NCBI RefSeq assembly: GCF_008632335.1
Contig: NZ_VWXX01000003.1
Coordinates: forward strand, 62,001-126,000
DNA length: 64,000 nucleotides
Direction of reading: 5' to 3'
DNA from: Thiohalocapsa marina
Lineage (GTDB): Bacteria; Pseudomonadota; Gammaproteobacteria; Chromatiales; Chromatiaceae
In this document: positions 10,471-19,269 of the stretch, piece after piece
Numbering within the stretch: position 1 is the first letter of the stretch
Layout of the letters: each line of letters begins with the position of its first letter
Notes under the pieces: model-generated
Databases searched by the model: none
Told to the model about the DNA's origin: nothing
Seen by the model: the letters and a program-made list of their open reading frames with translations, nothing else
Translations under genes and position numbers: made by a program

Positions 10471-11832
10471 ATGGACAATCATTTCGATCTCATCGCCATC
10501 GGCGGCGGCAGCGGCGGACTTGCGGTCGCGGAAAAGGCGGCCGCTTTCGGCCAGCGCGTGGCCATCATCGAGCCGAACAAGCTCGGCGGCACCTGTGTCA
10601 ATGTCGGCTGCGTGCCGAAGAAGGTGATGTGGTACGCGGCCAACCTGGCCGCGGGTGCGCGCGATGCTCGCGACTACGGTGTGCTGGCCGACCTGGAGGG
10701 CGTCGACTGGAAGGCCCTGGTGAGCGGTCGCGAGGGCTTCATCGCCGGCATCCTGGACTACTGGAACGGCTATGTCGCCGGCGAAGGCATCACCCTGATC
10801 AACGGCCGGGCGCGCTTCGTCGATGCCCGCACCGTCGAGGTCGACGGCACACGCTACACCGCTGAGCATATCGTCGTCGCCACGGGCGGGCGTCCGGTGG
10901 TGCCGCCGGTGCCCGGCTCGGAGCTTGGAATCACCTCCGACGGCTTCTTTCAGCTGCAGCAGCAGCCGAAGCGCGTCTGTGTTGTGGGTGGCGGCTATAT
11001 CGGCGTCGAGCTCGCCGGCGTGCTGCGGGCGCTGGGCTCGGAGGTCACCGTCGTCGCCCTCGAGGGCCGCGTGCTGGAGACGTTCGATCCGATGGTCAGC
11101 GAGACGGTCGCCCACAACATGGCCCAGGAAGGCATCGCGATGCACCTGCCCTTCGCCGTTGGCTCACTGGAGCGGCGCGATGACGGTATCGCCGTGATCG
11201 ATCGCGACGGGCAGGCCCTGACCGGCTTCGACACCGTGCTCTGGGCCGTGGGCCGGGCGCCCAACACCCGGGAGCTGAACCTGGAGGCAGCCGGCGTCGA
11301 GGTGCAGCCCAACGGTATCGTCCCGACCGACGCCTACCAGAATACCAATGTCCCCGGCATCTATGCCCTGGGCGACATCACCGGGCGCGCACCCCTGACG
11401 CCGGTGGCCATCGCCGCTGGTCGACGTCTGGCCGAGCGCCTGTTCGACAACCAGCCCGAGCGCCGGCTGGACTACGACAACATTCCCACCGTGGTCTTCG
11501 CGCATCCGCCGGTGGGCAGTGTCGGCATGACCGAGGCCCAGGCCCGCGACACCGGCGAGCGTGTCACGGTCTACCAGACCCAGTTCCAGCCCATGCGCTA
11601 TGCCCTGAACCGCCACGGTCCGCGCACAGCCATGAAGCTGGTGTGCACCGGCGACAACGAACGCGTGGTGGGCATCCACATGGTGGGCGACGGTGTCGAC
11701 GAGATGCTCCAGGGCTTTGCCGTGGCGGTGAAGATGGGCGCCACCAAGGCCGACTTCGACAACACGGTGGCCATTCACCCGGTCAGTGCCGAGGAGCTGG
11801 TGACGCTGAAGGAGCCCAACGCCGACGAGTAA
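10471..11832 (+). CDS. garA: Glutathione (amide) reductase, probably NADH-dependent
   Basis: 453 residues, FAD-dependent disulfide reductase of the glutathione reductase type. It has the FAD motif [11 protein letters not shown], redox cysteines in [13 protein letters not shown], nucleotide motif [18 protein letters not shown], and the C-terminal catalytic His-Glu of HPVSAEEL. In NADPH-linked enzymes the segment after the second GxGxxG strand carries arginines (VRKHAPLR in E. coli Gor); here it reads ALEGRVLE, with Glu198 in the 2'-phosphate pocket. Chromatium glutathione amide reductase also has a Glu there and uses NADH. The gene follows garB, so the pair should form a complete peroxide-removal cycle. 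ATG 10471 is the only start that gives the family N-terminus. Confidence 0.9.
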   Translation: MDNHFDLIAIGGGSGGLAVAEKAAAFGQRVAIIEPNKLGGTCVNVGCVPKKVMWYAANLAAGARDARDYGVLADLEGVDWKALVSGREGFIAGILDYWNGYVAGEGITLINGRARFVDARTVEVDGTRYTAEHIVVATGGRPVVPPVPGSELGITSDGFFQLQQQPKRVCVVGGGYIGVELAGVLRALGSEVTVVALEGRVLETFDPMVSETVAHNMAQEGIAMHLPFAVGSLERRDDGIAVIDRDGQALTGFDTVLWAVGRAPNTRELNLEAAGVEVQPNGIVPTDAYQNTNVPGIYALGDITGRAPLTPVAIAAGRRLAERLFDNQPERRLDYDNIPTVVFAHPPVGSVGMTEAQARDTGERVTVYQTQFQPMRYALNRHGPRTAMKLVCTGDNERVVGIHMVGDGVDEMLQGFAVAVKMGATKADFDNTVAIHPVSAEELVTLKEPNADE

Positions 11833-12033
11833 GCCCGGTCTCCGGGGCCGCGACCTGGCAGCGGCAGCCGGCTCTGCGATCCGGATCAGGTCCGGGCCAG
11901 GTCTTGGCCAGGTCTTGGCCGGGCCTGGAAGAAATGGCTTCCGTCATTGTCTTCCGGCCGTCCGACGACGCACAATGGGGCGGCCGGTGCCAGACGCCGG
12001 CCCTGATTGAACCCATTGCAATGGAGATCGAGC

Positions 12034-12321
12034 ATGGCCAACGAGGGGTATCACGAACCGGTCGAGGAGCTTTCCGACGAGACGCGTGACATGCATCGCG
12101 CCATCATTTCATTGATGGAAGAACTGGAGGCGGTGGATTGGTACAACCAGCGCGTCGATGCCTGCAAGGACGAGGATCTTCGCGCGATCCTGGCGCACAA
12201 CCGCGACGAGGAAAAGGAGCATGCCGCCATGGTGCTGGAATGGATTCGGCGCAAGGACCCCGGCTTCGACAAGGAGCTTAAGGACTATCTGTTCACCAGC
12301 AAGCCGATTGCGCATCATTGA
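12034..12321 (+). CDS. Encapsulated-ferritin-like protein (EncFtn type) without cargo tail
   Basis: 95 residues. It aligns by eye with the encapsulin-associated ferritin of Rhodospirillum rubrum: HRAIISLMEELEAVDWYNQR and ILAHNRDEEKEHAAMVLEW contain the ferroxidase residues (Glu about 29-32, Glu59/Glu62 and His63) and the conserved Trp-Tyr pair. The family forms two-helix ferroxidase decamers that oxidise Fe(II) and normally sit inside an encapsulin shell. The usual C-terminal extension with the shell-targeting peptide is missing; the protein ends at FTSKPIAHH. No encapsulin shell gene follows. ATG 12034 has GGAG 7 bases upstream. A membrane protein gene starts 12 bases after the stop and is surely cotranscribed. 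Confidence 0.85.
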   Translation: MANEGYHEPVEELSDETRDMHRAIISLMEELEAVDWYNQRVDACKDEDLRAILAHNRDEEKEHAAMVLEWIRRKDPGFDKELKDYLFTSKPIAHH

Positions 12322-12333
12322 GGAGTCTTTGCC

Positions 12334-12900
12334 GTGTCAGACACCATGAATGCACCGACGGGTACCACCACGGGGGCCGGCATGGGCCAGAATTCCAGCG
12401 CGCCAACCTGGCTTCGCGTCTTGCTGATCAATTCCCCCTACATCCTGATCTATGCCGCGACCATCTGGCTCGTGGCCCTCACCGACAGTGATCCGGACAA
12501 GGCCAGCAAGTACTGGCAATATCTGTTGCCCGTCGTCGGCCTGGTGTCGGTGATCGGCGGCTGGAGCCAGACGCGGATCTCCCGGGCGCGCTATCTGACG
12601 CAACAGGTCCTGCACTGGGGCGCCCTGATGCTGGTCACCTTCCTGCTGTTCGTGCCCACCATGGAGCACTTCCTCGATGCCCAGACCCATGGCTTCGTGG
12701 TTGCCTACATGCTCGCGCTCGCAGCCATCCTGTCCGGTATCTATCTGGACTGGAAGATGGGCATATTCGGACTGTTCCTGGTGGGTAGTGCCGTTGGTAT
12801 CGGTTTCCTCAACAACAATGCGATGCTGCTGACACTCATCGGCATCGGCATGGCTGGCGTAGCCGTGACCTTGGTCGTGCGTCGGGGAGCGCGGGACTGA
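12334..12900 (+). CDS. Unknown multi-pass membrane protein paired with the EncFtn-like gene
   Basis: 188 residues with about six predicted membrane segments: LLINSPYILIYAATIWLV, YLLPVVGLVSVIGG, LHWGALMLVTFLLFVP, VVAYMLALAAILSGIYL, IFGLFLVGSAVGIGFL and LLTLIGIGMAGVAVTLV. The N-terminus (about 25 residues) is Thr/Gly-rich and polar. No known transporter motif is visible. The GTG start at 12334 has GAGGAG 8 bases upstream, overlapping the stop of the ferritin-like gene, which indicates tight coupling. Context suggests a role with iron or with anchoring of the ferritin, but nothing in the sequence proves it. Confidence 0.75.
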   Translation: MSDTMNAPTGTTTGAGMGQNSSAPTWLRVLLINSPYILIYAATIWLVALTDSDPDKASKYWQYLLPVVGLVSVIGGWSQTRISRARYLTQQVLHWGALMLVTFLLFVPTMEHFLDAQTHGFVVAYMLALAAILSGIYLDWKMGIFGLFLVGSAVGIGFLNNNAMLLTLIGIGMAGVAVTLVVRRGARD

Positions 12901-12905
12901 GCCCG

Positions 12906-13565
12906 TCAGGGCGCCAGCCGCTCGACGGACCAGCCGCCGGCGCCCTTGCTGTAGCGAAAACGGTCGTGCAGACGGCTGTCGCGCCCCTGCCAGAACTCGA
13001 TGGTGTCAGGTACCACCCGGTAGCCGCCCCAGAAGTCCGGCAGCGGCACCTCGCCCTGGGCGAACTTGCGCTTCATCTGGTCCACCTTCTGCTCCAGCAT
13101 GGTGCGAGAGGTGATGACTTCGCTCTGGGGCGATGACCAGGCGCCGATCTGGCTGCCCCGGGGCCGCGTGGCGAAGTACTTCAGTGATTCCAGCGTGCTG
13201 ATGCGTGCGGCGCGGCCGGTGATCTTGACCTGCCTGGCCAGCGCAACCCACGGAAACAGCAGCGCCACCCGGTTGTTGGCGTCGATCTGGCGCGCCTTGC
13301 GGCTGTGATAATTGGTGAAGAAGACGAAGCCTTGGGTGTCGTAGAACTTCAGCAGCACGGTGCGCAATGTCGGTTGGCCGTCGGCGTCCACGGTGGCGAG
13401 AGACATCGCGTTCGGCTCCGGCAGCCGGGTTTCGATGGTCTGGGTGTACCATCGCCGGAACTGTTCGACGGGGTCTGGGTCGAGATCCGCGCGGTTCAGG
13501 CCCTCGGCCATGGCGCGCGCGCGAAACTCGGCCGGATCGGGATTGGTCGTGTCGGGACTGGACAT
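12906..13565 (-). CDS. pdxH: Pyridoxamine 5'-phosphate oxidase
   Basis: 219 residues. FMN-dependent enzyme that oxidises pyridoxine or pyridoxamine 5'-phosphate to pyridoxal 5'-phosphate, the last step of B6 synthesis and salvage. Family signatures are present: AMSLATVDADGQPTLRTVLL, FFTNYHSRKARQI (FMN phosphate site), FATRPRGSQIGAWSSPQS and the C-terminal FWQGRDSRLHDRFRY with ERLAP at the end. Length is standard. The start at 13565 gives the short leader before EFRARAM; the longer reading to 13727 lacks support. It converges with the membrane protein gene, with only 5 bases between stops. Confidence 0.96.
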   Translation of the reverse strand: MSSPDTTNPDPAEFRARAMAEGLNRADLDPDPVEQFRRWYTQTIETRLPEPNAMSLATVDADGQPTLRTVLLKFYDTQGFVFFTNYHSRKARQIDANNRVALLFPWVALARQVKITGRAARISTLESLKYFATRPRGSQIGAWSSPQSEVITSRTMLEQKVDQMKRKFAQGEVPLPDFWGGYRVVPDTIEFWQGRDSRLHDRFRYSKGAGGWSVERLAP

Positions 13566-13605
13566 GGCTGCGTGGCGAGCGTGTGGGATCGGTTTCCGGT
13601 TGGTT

Positions 13606-14085
13606 TCAGGCGCCGCGACGCTTACGCAGCAGTGCATCCACCTCGGCCTCGGCGGCGAGCCAATCCTCCTGTTCATGGCCGGGCGCGAAGTTGCGTTTCT
13701 CTGCCAGATAGTAAGCCGCGTCGGCAATCATCCGGTAGCGCTCCTCGGCGCTTGGTTCGGCAGACGAAGCCGGGGCGGACGGGGTCAGTGTGACCGGTCG
13801 CTCCCGCCGCGGTGCGGCGGGGCGTGCTGCAGCCCTGGCCGGGGCCTCGGTGGAGTGTGGTGCCGCGGCTGTGGCGGCAGCCTTCTTCGGGGTGGCCTTT
13901 CCGGTGGCCGTCTTTTTCGTGCCTGGGCCGGTCGTCGGCGCCTTTGACGTGGTCTTCTTCACCACGGCCTTCTTGGCGGCGGTGCCGGATGCAGTCGCCT
14001 GGGTGCGCGTCGCCGTCTTCTTGACGGCCGCGGTGGCCTTCTTCGCCTGGGTCTTCTTGGTCACGACCTTCGTTTCTTCAGCCAT
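13606..14085 (-). CDS. DUF2934 protein with a histone H1-like Lys/Ala/Thr tail
   Basis: 159 residues. The first about 75 residues are low complexity and very basic (repeats of AKKA, KKTA, TKKT), like the AlgP/histone H1-like tails of gammaproteobacteria. The C-terminal 45 residues form a DUF2934 domain: RYRMIADAAYYLAEKRNF then DWLAAEAEVDALL. DUF2934 proteins are short and of unknown function; the basic tail suggests nucleic acid binding. The gene sits 41 bases from pdxH on the same strand. No signal peptide is present. The DNA coding the tail is repetitive and could vary in length between strains. Confidence 0.75.
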   Translation of the reverse strand: MAEETKVVTKKTQAKKATAAVKKTATRTQATASGTAAKKAVVKKTTSKAPTTGPGTKKTATGKATPKKAAATAAAPHSTEAPARAAARPAAPRRERPVTLTPSAPASSAEPSAEERYRMIADAAYYLAEKRNFAPGHEQEDWLAAEAEVDALLRKRRGA

Positions 14086-14286
14086 CGTCGCTCACTCGCC
14101 TCTGTTTTGCGGGATGTTGTTGCTGCCCTCGCGCCAGGGTCGAGGTGGATGCCGATGCCGCGGGGTGCGGCCTCATGCCCCGGCTTGCCAAGCCGAAGGA
14201 TACACGACGGCGCCAGAAAACCGAACAGTTCGATGGGCTTCTGAGCCGCTGTCGCCCCAGCCAGGCAATCCCGGCCAGCCGATCAG

Positions 14287-14583
14287 CTAGAGCCAGCGAA
14301 CCAGGTAGTACAGGCGCTGCCCCTCGGACGAGGGGGAAGGACCATAGACCACCGCCGGCACCAGCTTGCGCGCGGGATCGCGGCCCTGGATGGCCTCGGC
14401 CTCGGTGTCCACCAGGGTGACGCAGCCTTCCGGAAAGCGGGCGCTGCGTCGGCCCGGCGAGCGGATCAGCGCAAAGCGTTCGCTCAGGGACCGGGATTCG
14501 GGATCGATGATGACGTGCGGCATGGGCGTGATGCACCGGAGATACATGGGGCCGGATGCGGCGGCTTGGTTGAAAGTTGTCAC
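14287..14583 (-). CDS. Hypothetical protein, unrecognised
   Basis: A 98-codon ORF with normal codon use on the minus strand. Its sequence includes PMPHVIIDPESRSLSERFAL and ends YYLVRWL; there is no signal peptide, membrane segment or motif I know. The start is uncertain: GTG 14583 gives 98 residues, while ATG 14547 gives 86, and neither has a strong ribosome binding site. It is divergent from the GH57 gene at 14698, with about 115 bases between. Confidence 0.5.
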   Translation of the reverse strand: MTTFNQAAASGPMYLRCITPMPHVIIDPESRSLSERFALIRSPGRRSARFPEGCVTLVDTEAEAIQGRDPARKLVPAVVYGPSPSSEGQRLYYLVRWL

Positions 14584-14697
14584 TTTGACCGACAGGGGTC
14601 AAGTGCCAGCGGCACGCAGAGGTCGCCGATTCCGGTATCATTCGGTTCCGCGGGCGCCGGTCGTGGCCCGCGCGTCAACCGGGAGAGGTGGTTCCCC

Positions 14698-15888
14698 ATG
14701 CACGCCTATCATGCCCTGGTGCTGAATCTGCACCAGCCTGCCGGAAACCTGGAAGGTCTGCTCGCCGACCAGCCCTGGGAGGCGCGTGAGATCCTGTTCG
14801 CCATGGATCGCATCCCGCGCAGTCTCTGGGGCCAGGAGGATCTGGGTCGGGTGCATCTGTCCATGTCCGGCACCTTGCTGGAGACGCTGTCCGACCCCGA
14901 CTTTCAGGCCCGCGTCTACGGCACCGTCGACTGCGGTGCCCTGCTGTGGCATCTGCAGAACGAACGCCTCATCGAGATCCTGGGCACCGGTTACTACCAT
15001 CCGGTGCTGCCGCTGATCCCGTCCGCCGATCGGGCCGAGCATTTGCAGCGCTGGCAGGGCATCGCCGGCCACCTGTTCTGGCGCCCGCGGTTCAATGGGT
15101 TCTGGCCGCCGGAAATGGGCTTTTCCATGGAGCTGATCCCGCTGCTGCGGGCCTTCGGCTATCGCTACGTCCTGGTGGACAGCGAGCATGTAGAGCCGGT
15201 GACCGACATGAGCTGGCCCGAGCTGCGCTATCGGCCACATGTGGCGCGCCATGGCGACGACGAGATCATCGTCGTGGTGCGCGATCGCGAGCTGTCCGAT
15301 GCCCAGGAATCCGGCATGGAGCTGGACTGGTTCCTGAACGAGATGGAGGCGCGGACACGCTGGTGTGATTTTCCGCCGCTGGTGACCACGGCAACGGATG
15401 GCGAAAACGGCGGCTGGTTTCGCAACGTCACCGAAGGGGCCAATTTCTGGAGCGCCTTCTATCTGCCGCTGCTGGAGCGCATCCGCGCCGGCGCGGCCGA
15501 CCTCCGGCCGACCTTCATCTCCGACTACCTGGACGCCCACGGCACCCATGGCGAAGTCCGCGTCAGGACCGGCGCCTGGAACACCGGCTGGCATCACGGC
15601 AAGGGCTTTACCCAGTGGACCGGTTCCCTGGCCCAGCGCCGCACGCTGTCGCGCTATGCCGATGTCAGCGCCCGATTGCACAAGCTCTCGGAGCAGGCCG
15701 CCGCGGGTGCACCCTACGATGCCGAGCTGATTGCCGCGCTGGAGCAGGCCCGCTGGCGGCTGCTGCGCGCCGAGACCAGCTGCAACATCTACTGGGGCGA
15801 GGCCTGGGTCGAGCGCGCACAGGTGGACCTGGACGCGGCGGAAGACGCTCTGGAGACGGCCCGGGGCAGAATGACGCAGCTCGCCTGA
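14698..15888 (+). CDS. Glycoside hydrolase family 57 protein (first of a pair)
   Basis: 396 residues. GH57 enzymes are retaining alpha-glucan hydrolases, transferases or branching enzymes. Visible family regions are ALVLNLHQPAG (conserved His-Gln), GFWPPEMGFS (the Glu expected to be the nucleophile), VLVDSEHVEP, and TTATDGENGGWF (the acid/base Asp in a D-G-E-N context). There is no signal peptide, so it should act on cytosolic glucan such as glycogen. ATG 14698 lies 6 bases after GGGAGAGGTGG. A second GH57 gene follows after 103 bases on the same strand, probably in one transcript. Which activity it has cannot be decided by eye. Confidence 0.88.
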   Translation: MHAYHALVLNLHQPAGNLEGLLADQPWEAREILFAMDRIPRSLWGQEDLGRVHLSMSGTLLETLSDPDFQARVYGTVDCGALLWHLQNERLIEILGTGYYHPVLPLIPSADRAEHLQRWQGIAGHLFWRPRFNGFWPPEMGFSMELIPLLRAFGYRYVLVDSEHVEPVTDMSWPELRYRPHVARHGDDEIIVVVRDRELSDAQESGMELDWFLNEMEARTRWCDFPPLVTTATDGENGGWFRNVTEGANFWSAFYLPLLERIRAGAADLRPTFISDYLDAHGTHGEVRVRTGAWNTGWHHGKGFTQWTGSLAQRRTLSRYADVSARLHKLSEQAAAGAPYDAELIAALEQARWRLLRAETSCNIYWGEAWVERAQVDLDAAEDALETARGRMTQLA

Positions 15889-15991
15889 ACAGCCAGCCCC
15901 TGCCGTCTTTCACATGACATTCAAGCCTGAAATCACACTGCCTAATCACAGCCTCAGGTCCACGCCCTAGGTCTACGCAGGAGAGCCCCCC

Positions 15992-17458
15992 ATGTCGCAA
16001 TTTCCCGAATACGTTGATGGACTGCCGAACATCTCTGGCCAGGAGCAGGCCGTGGCCGCCGCCATGGCAGCCGGCCAAACCAAATCCCTGTCGCAATCGC
16101 CGGGCGGCGTCGACTTCGGGTCCATCCGCGCCGCCGCTGCGATCGCGCTGCACCAGCATCAACCGCTGATCCCGGCCGGTGGCGGCGACCTGCAGACCGC
16201 AGCCATCATCAGCAACCTCAAGCACATGATGGACAACCAGGGCATTGGCGATAATCACAACGCGCCGGTCTTCGTCTGGTGCTACAAGCGCATGGGCGAG
16301 TTCATCCCGCAGCTGATCGGCGAGGGCAAGTCGCCACGGGTGATGCTGGAGTACTCCGGCACCCTGCTGCATGGCCTGCGTGCCATGGGCGAGGATCATG
16401 TGATCGACGCGCTCAAGGGCATCACCCAGAACCCGGAGTACAACTGGGCGGTGGAATGGCTCGGCATGCCCTGGGGCCATGCGGTGGCGCCCTCGACGCC
16501 GGTGCAGGACTACCGGCTGCACGTGCAGGCCTTCCAGCACCACTTCGCCGCCATCTTCGGGCTGCAGGCCCTGGAGCGGGTGCGCGGCTTCTCACCCTCG
16601 GAGATGGCGCTGCCGAATCACCCGGATGTCGCCTATGAGTTCGTCAAGACCCTGAAGGACTGCGGCTATCAATGGGTCCTGGTGCAGGAGCACTCGGTCG
16701 AGCAGGTCAGCAACGGCCATCATCCGGAGCGGGCCCATCTGCCGCATCGCCTGGTCTGCACCAACTCCCACGGCGAGACCGCGAGCATCCTCGCGCTGGT
16801 CAAGACCCAGGGCTCGGATACCAAGCTGGTGGCCCAGATGCAGCCCTGGTACGAGGCGCAGAGCCTGTCACGCTGGGAGCTGGCCGGCCGGTCGGTGCCC
16901 CCATTGGTCACCCAGATCGCCGACGGCGAGAACGGCGGCGTGATGATGAACGAGTTCCCGGACAAGTTCTTCGAGGTGGTGCGCGCCGCCTCCGGCGGTG
17001 ATGTGCCCTTGATGAACGGCAGCGAATACATCGAGCAGCTCTTTGCCGCCGGCATCAAGGAGAGCGACCTCACCGAGATCCGTCCAGTGCAGCAGGGCAA
17101 GATCTGGCAGCGGATGCAGCCCGGCGACGGCCCGGACAAGCTGTCCGCCGTCATCGAGGCACTCAAGCAGGAGGATCACCAGTTCCACATGGACGGCGGC
17201 AGCTGGACCAATGATCTGTCCTGGGTGAAGGGCTATGAAAACGTGCTTGGGCCCATGGAAGAGGCCAGTTCACGCTTCAACGAGCAGGTACTCAAGGCCG
17301 GCATTCCCACCAATGACCCGCGCTACCGCAACGCGCTCTTCCATCTGATGAGTTCCCAGACCAGCTGCTACCGCTACTGGGGCCAGGGCGAATGGACCGA
17401 CTACGGTCGCGAGATCTGCCGGCGGGCGAAGGCCATCGTGGAGGACATGGCGGGTTAG
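15992..17458 (+). CDS. Glycoside hydrolase family 57 protein (second of a pair)
   Basis: 488 residues, different from its neighbour. Key regions are AAAIALHQHQPLIPAGG, FVWCYKRMGEF, GFSPSEMALPNHPD (catalytic Glu region), WVLVQEHSVE, and VTQIADGENGGVMMNEF (Asp region). An N-terminal stretch of about 40 residues rich in Gln and Ala precedes the barrel. No signal peptide is seen. A tandem GH57 pair in a bacterium that also carries pgm nearby suggests a glycogen-like storage polymer being processed in the cytosol. The ribosome binding site is GGAGAG, 15 bases or fewer upstream of ATG 15992. Confidence 0.88.
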   Translation: MSQFPEYVDGLPNISGQEQAVAAAMAAGQTKSLSQSPGGVDFGSIRAAAAIALHQHQPLIPAGGGDLQTAAIISNLKHMMDNQGIGDNHNAPVFVWCYKRMGEFIPQLIGEGKSPRVMLEYSGTLLHGLRAMGEDHVIDALKGITQNPEYNWAVEWLGMPWGHAVAPSTPVQDYRLHVQAFQHHFAAIFGLQALERVRGFSPSEMALPNHPDVAYEFVKTLKDCGYQWVLVQEHSVEQVSNGHHPERAHLPHRLVCTNSHGETASILALVKTQGSDTKLVAQMQPWYEAQSLSRWELAGRSVPPLVTQIADGENGGVMMNEFPDKFFEVVRAASGGDVPLMNGSEYIEQLFAAGIKESDLTEIRPVQQGKIWQRMQPGDGPDKLSAVIEALKQEDHQFHMDGGSWTNDLSWVKGYENVLGPMEEASSRFNEQVLKAGIPTNDPRYRNALFHLMSSQTSCYRYWGQGEWTDYGREICRRAKAIVEDMAG

Positions 17459-17776
17459 GGAAATGCTGATCTTTGGCCAGGAGGCCAAATCAGGGGCTCC
17501 TTCGGCCATTTCGATCGGCGCCGGTCGTACCGGTGGGCGGCCCGCCGTGGTGCATGAAGCACCCTTCCTGGCGTTCCGTCACCGGTCTTGCGAGGTGATT
17601 CGGCGTCTGCTGGAGCCGGCAAGCGAGCAGCAGGCCAGGCGCAGTCGCCAGCCTGCCGTTTTGGCCTGCCGCACCGGGCTGACAGCCATCAGGCGCGCGA
17701 GCCTTCGTCGGTGTGCATATCCGCTCACGCTGCGGCCAAAAAGTGCTGCTCGTCGACTCTGTTCCGTCGCCGCGTT
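17459..17776. other. 318-bp intergenic region with a hairpin
   Basis: No gene is supported. TTTGGCC (17472-17478) pairs with GGCCAAA (17483-17489) around a 4-base loop, with a TGA/TCA extension across a small bulge to 17467-17492. It lies 13 bases after the GH57 stop and resembles the inverted repeat at 371-413. No T-run follows. The rest is GC-rich and unremarkable. Confidence 0.5.
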
Positions 17777-19081
17777 TTAGGCGTCGTTGCGGGCCAGGCC
17801 ATCTTCGAGTATGCCTTCCTCGCCCTCTGACTTGGCGATGATGACAGCGCCGCAGGAGTCGCTGGTGACGTTCACTGCGGTGCGCATCATGTCGAGGATG
17901 CGGTCCACGGCCAGGATCAGGCCGATGCCTTCCAGCGGCAGCCCGACGGCGGACAGGATGATGGCGATGGCCACCAGGCTGGCGGCGGGGATGCCGGCGA
18001 CACCGATGGAGGTCAGCAGCGCCAGCAGCACGACGGTGAACTGGGTGGCCAGGCCCAGCTCGATGCCGTAGGCCTGGGCGATGAACAGCACGGCAACGCA
18101 TTCGTACAGCGCCGTGCCGTCCATGTTGATGGTGGCCCCCAGCGGCAGCACGAAACTGGTGGTGCGGTTGGAGACGCCGGCGTTCTTTTCGACGCAGTCC
18201 ATGGTGATGGGCAGGGTCGCCGATGACGACGCAGTGGAGAATGCCGTCAGCTGCGCCGGGCTCAGCGCACGGTAATGGCGCAGCGGGCTCACCTTGCCGA
18301 CGAAGCGCAACAACAGCGGCAGCACGATCAGGAAGTGCACCGCCAGCGCGATCACCACGGTGAAGAAGAACTTGGCCAGGGGCACGAAGGCCGCCAGACC
18401 GGTGCTGGCGACGGTCTGCGCCACCAGCGCGAAGACGCCGATGGGGGCGAACTTCATGATCAGATCGGTGATCTTCATCATGATCTGGAAGACGCCCTCC
18501 CAGAAGTTGTACTGGGCCTCCGCGTACTGGTTGGCGACGCGGGTGATGAAGAAGCCGAACAGCAGGCTGAAGAAGATCAGGCCGAGCATCTGGCCGTCGC
18601 TGGCGGCGGCGACGATGTTGGTGGGGATCATGCGCAGAAAGATCGCCACGATGTCGTCACTGCCCTTGTCGGCGAACCGCTCCTCCAGTTCTGCGGCGTC
18701 CGCGCTCAGGCCGAAGACCTCCTGCGGGCTGCCGTCGACGACCCCCGGCTGGATCAGGTTGACTGCGGTCAGGCCCACCAGGATGGCCAGCAGGCTGGTG
18801 GCAGCGTAGTAGCCGATGGTCTTGCCGCCGAGCCGGCCCAGGTTGTCGGTGGTGCCCACGCTGGCGATGCCGACGATGATCGACGACAGGATCAGCGGCA
18901 CGATCAGCATCTTGAGCGCGTTCAGGAACAGTTGTCCGACGAAGTCGAACACGGCATAGAAGGTGATGCCGAACAGGGCGCTGTCCTGACCGACCATCAG
19001 GCCGATGGCCACGGCCAGGGCGAGCGCGATCAGGATCTGCCAATGCAGCTTGAGTTCCGGTTTCGACCTGGCCTTTTTCAT
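17777..19081 (-). CDS. Dicarboxylate/amino acid:cation symporter (DAACS family)
   Basis: 434 residues, a secondary transporter of the GltP/DctA/GltPh fold. The family signature stretches are present: FLNALKMLIVPLILSSIIVG, SSSATLPITMDC (the serine-rich re-entrant loop), PLGATINMDGTALYE (cation site) and GIPAASLVAIAIIL, then DRILDMMRTAVNVTSDS (substrate-site Asp and Asn). It would import C4-dicarboxylate, glutamate or aspartate with protons or sodium across the inner membrane. MKKARSKPEL at the start gives the family N-terminus and AAGGA lies upstream; a longer ORF to 19216 is not supported. The exact substrate is undecided. Confidence 0.93.
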   Translation of the reverse strand: MKKARSKPELKLHWQILIALALAVAIGLMVGQDSALFGITFYAVFDFVGQLFLNALKMLIVPLILSSIIVGIASVGTTDNLGRLGGKTIGYYAATSLLAILVGLTAVNLIQPGVVDGSPQEVFGLSADAAELEERFADKGSDDIVAIFLRMIPTNIVAAASDGQMLGLIFFSLLFGFFITRVANQYAEAQYNFWEGVFQIMMKITDLIMKFAPIGVFALVAQTVASTGLAAFVPLAKFFFTVVIALAVHFLIVLPLLLRFVGKVSPLRHYRALSPAQLTAFSTASSSATLPITMDCVEKNAGVSNRTTSFVLPLGATINMDGTALYECVAVLFIAQAYGIELGLATQFTVVLLALLTSIGVAGIPAASLVAIAIILSAVGLPLEGIGLILAVDRILDMMRTAVNVTSDSCGAVIIAKSEGEEGILEDGLARNDA

Positions 19082-19269
19082 GTCGGGTTCCTTGCGGTTA
19101 ACGAATATCCAGCGCATCGGCAAGATGCTATGATCCGCCGGGTATGGCCTGCGGAAACGGCCAGTCGGCCCGGGCAATCGTCGGGGCTGGCGCCCGGTGC
19201 AGGCTGGTTCGCGCACCGGGTGCGTGCAGGGATGCAGGCGTTCGGGCGGTTTTCTGTGGCGGTGCCGCT

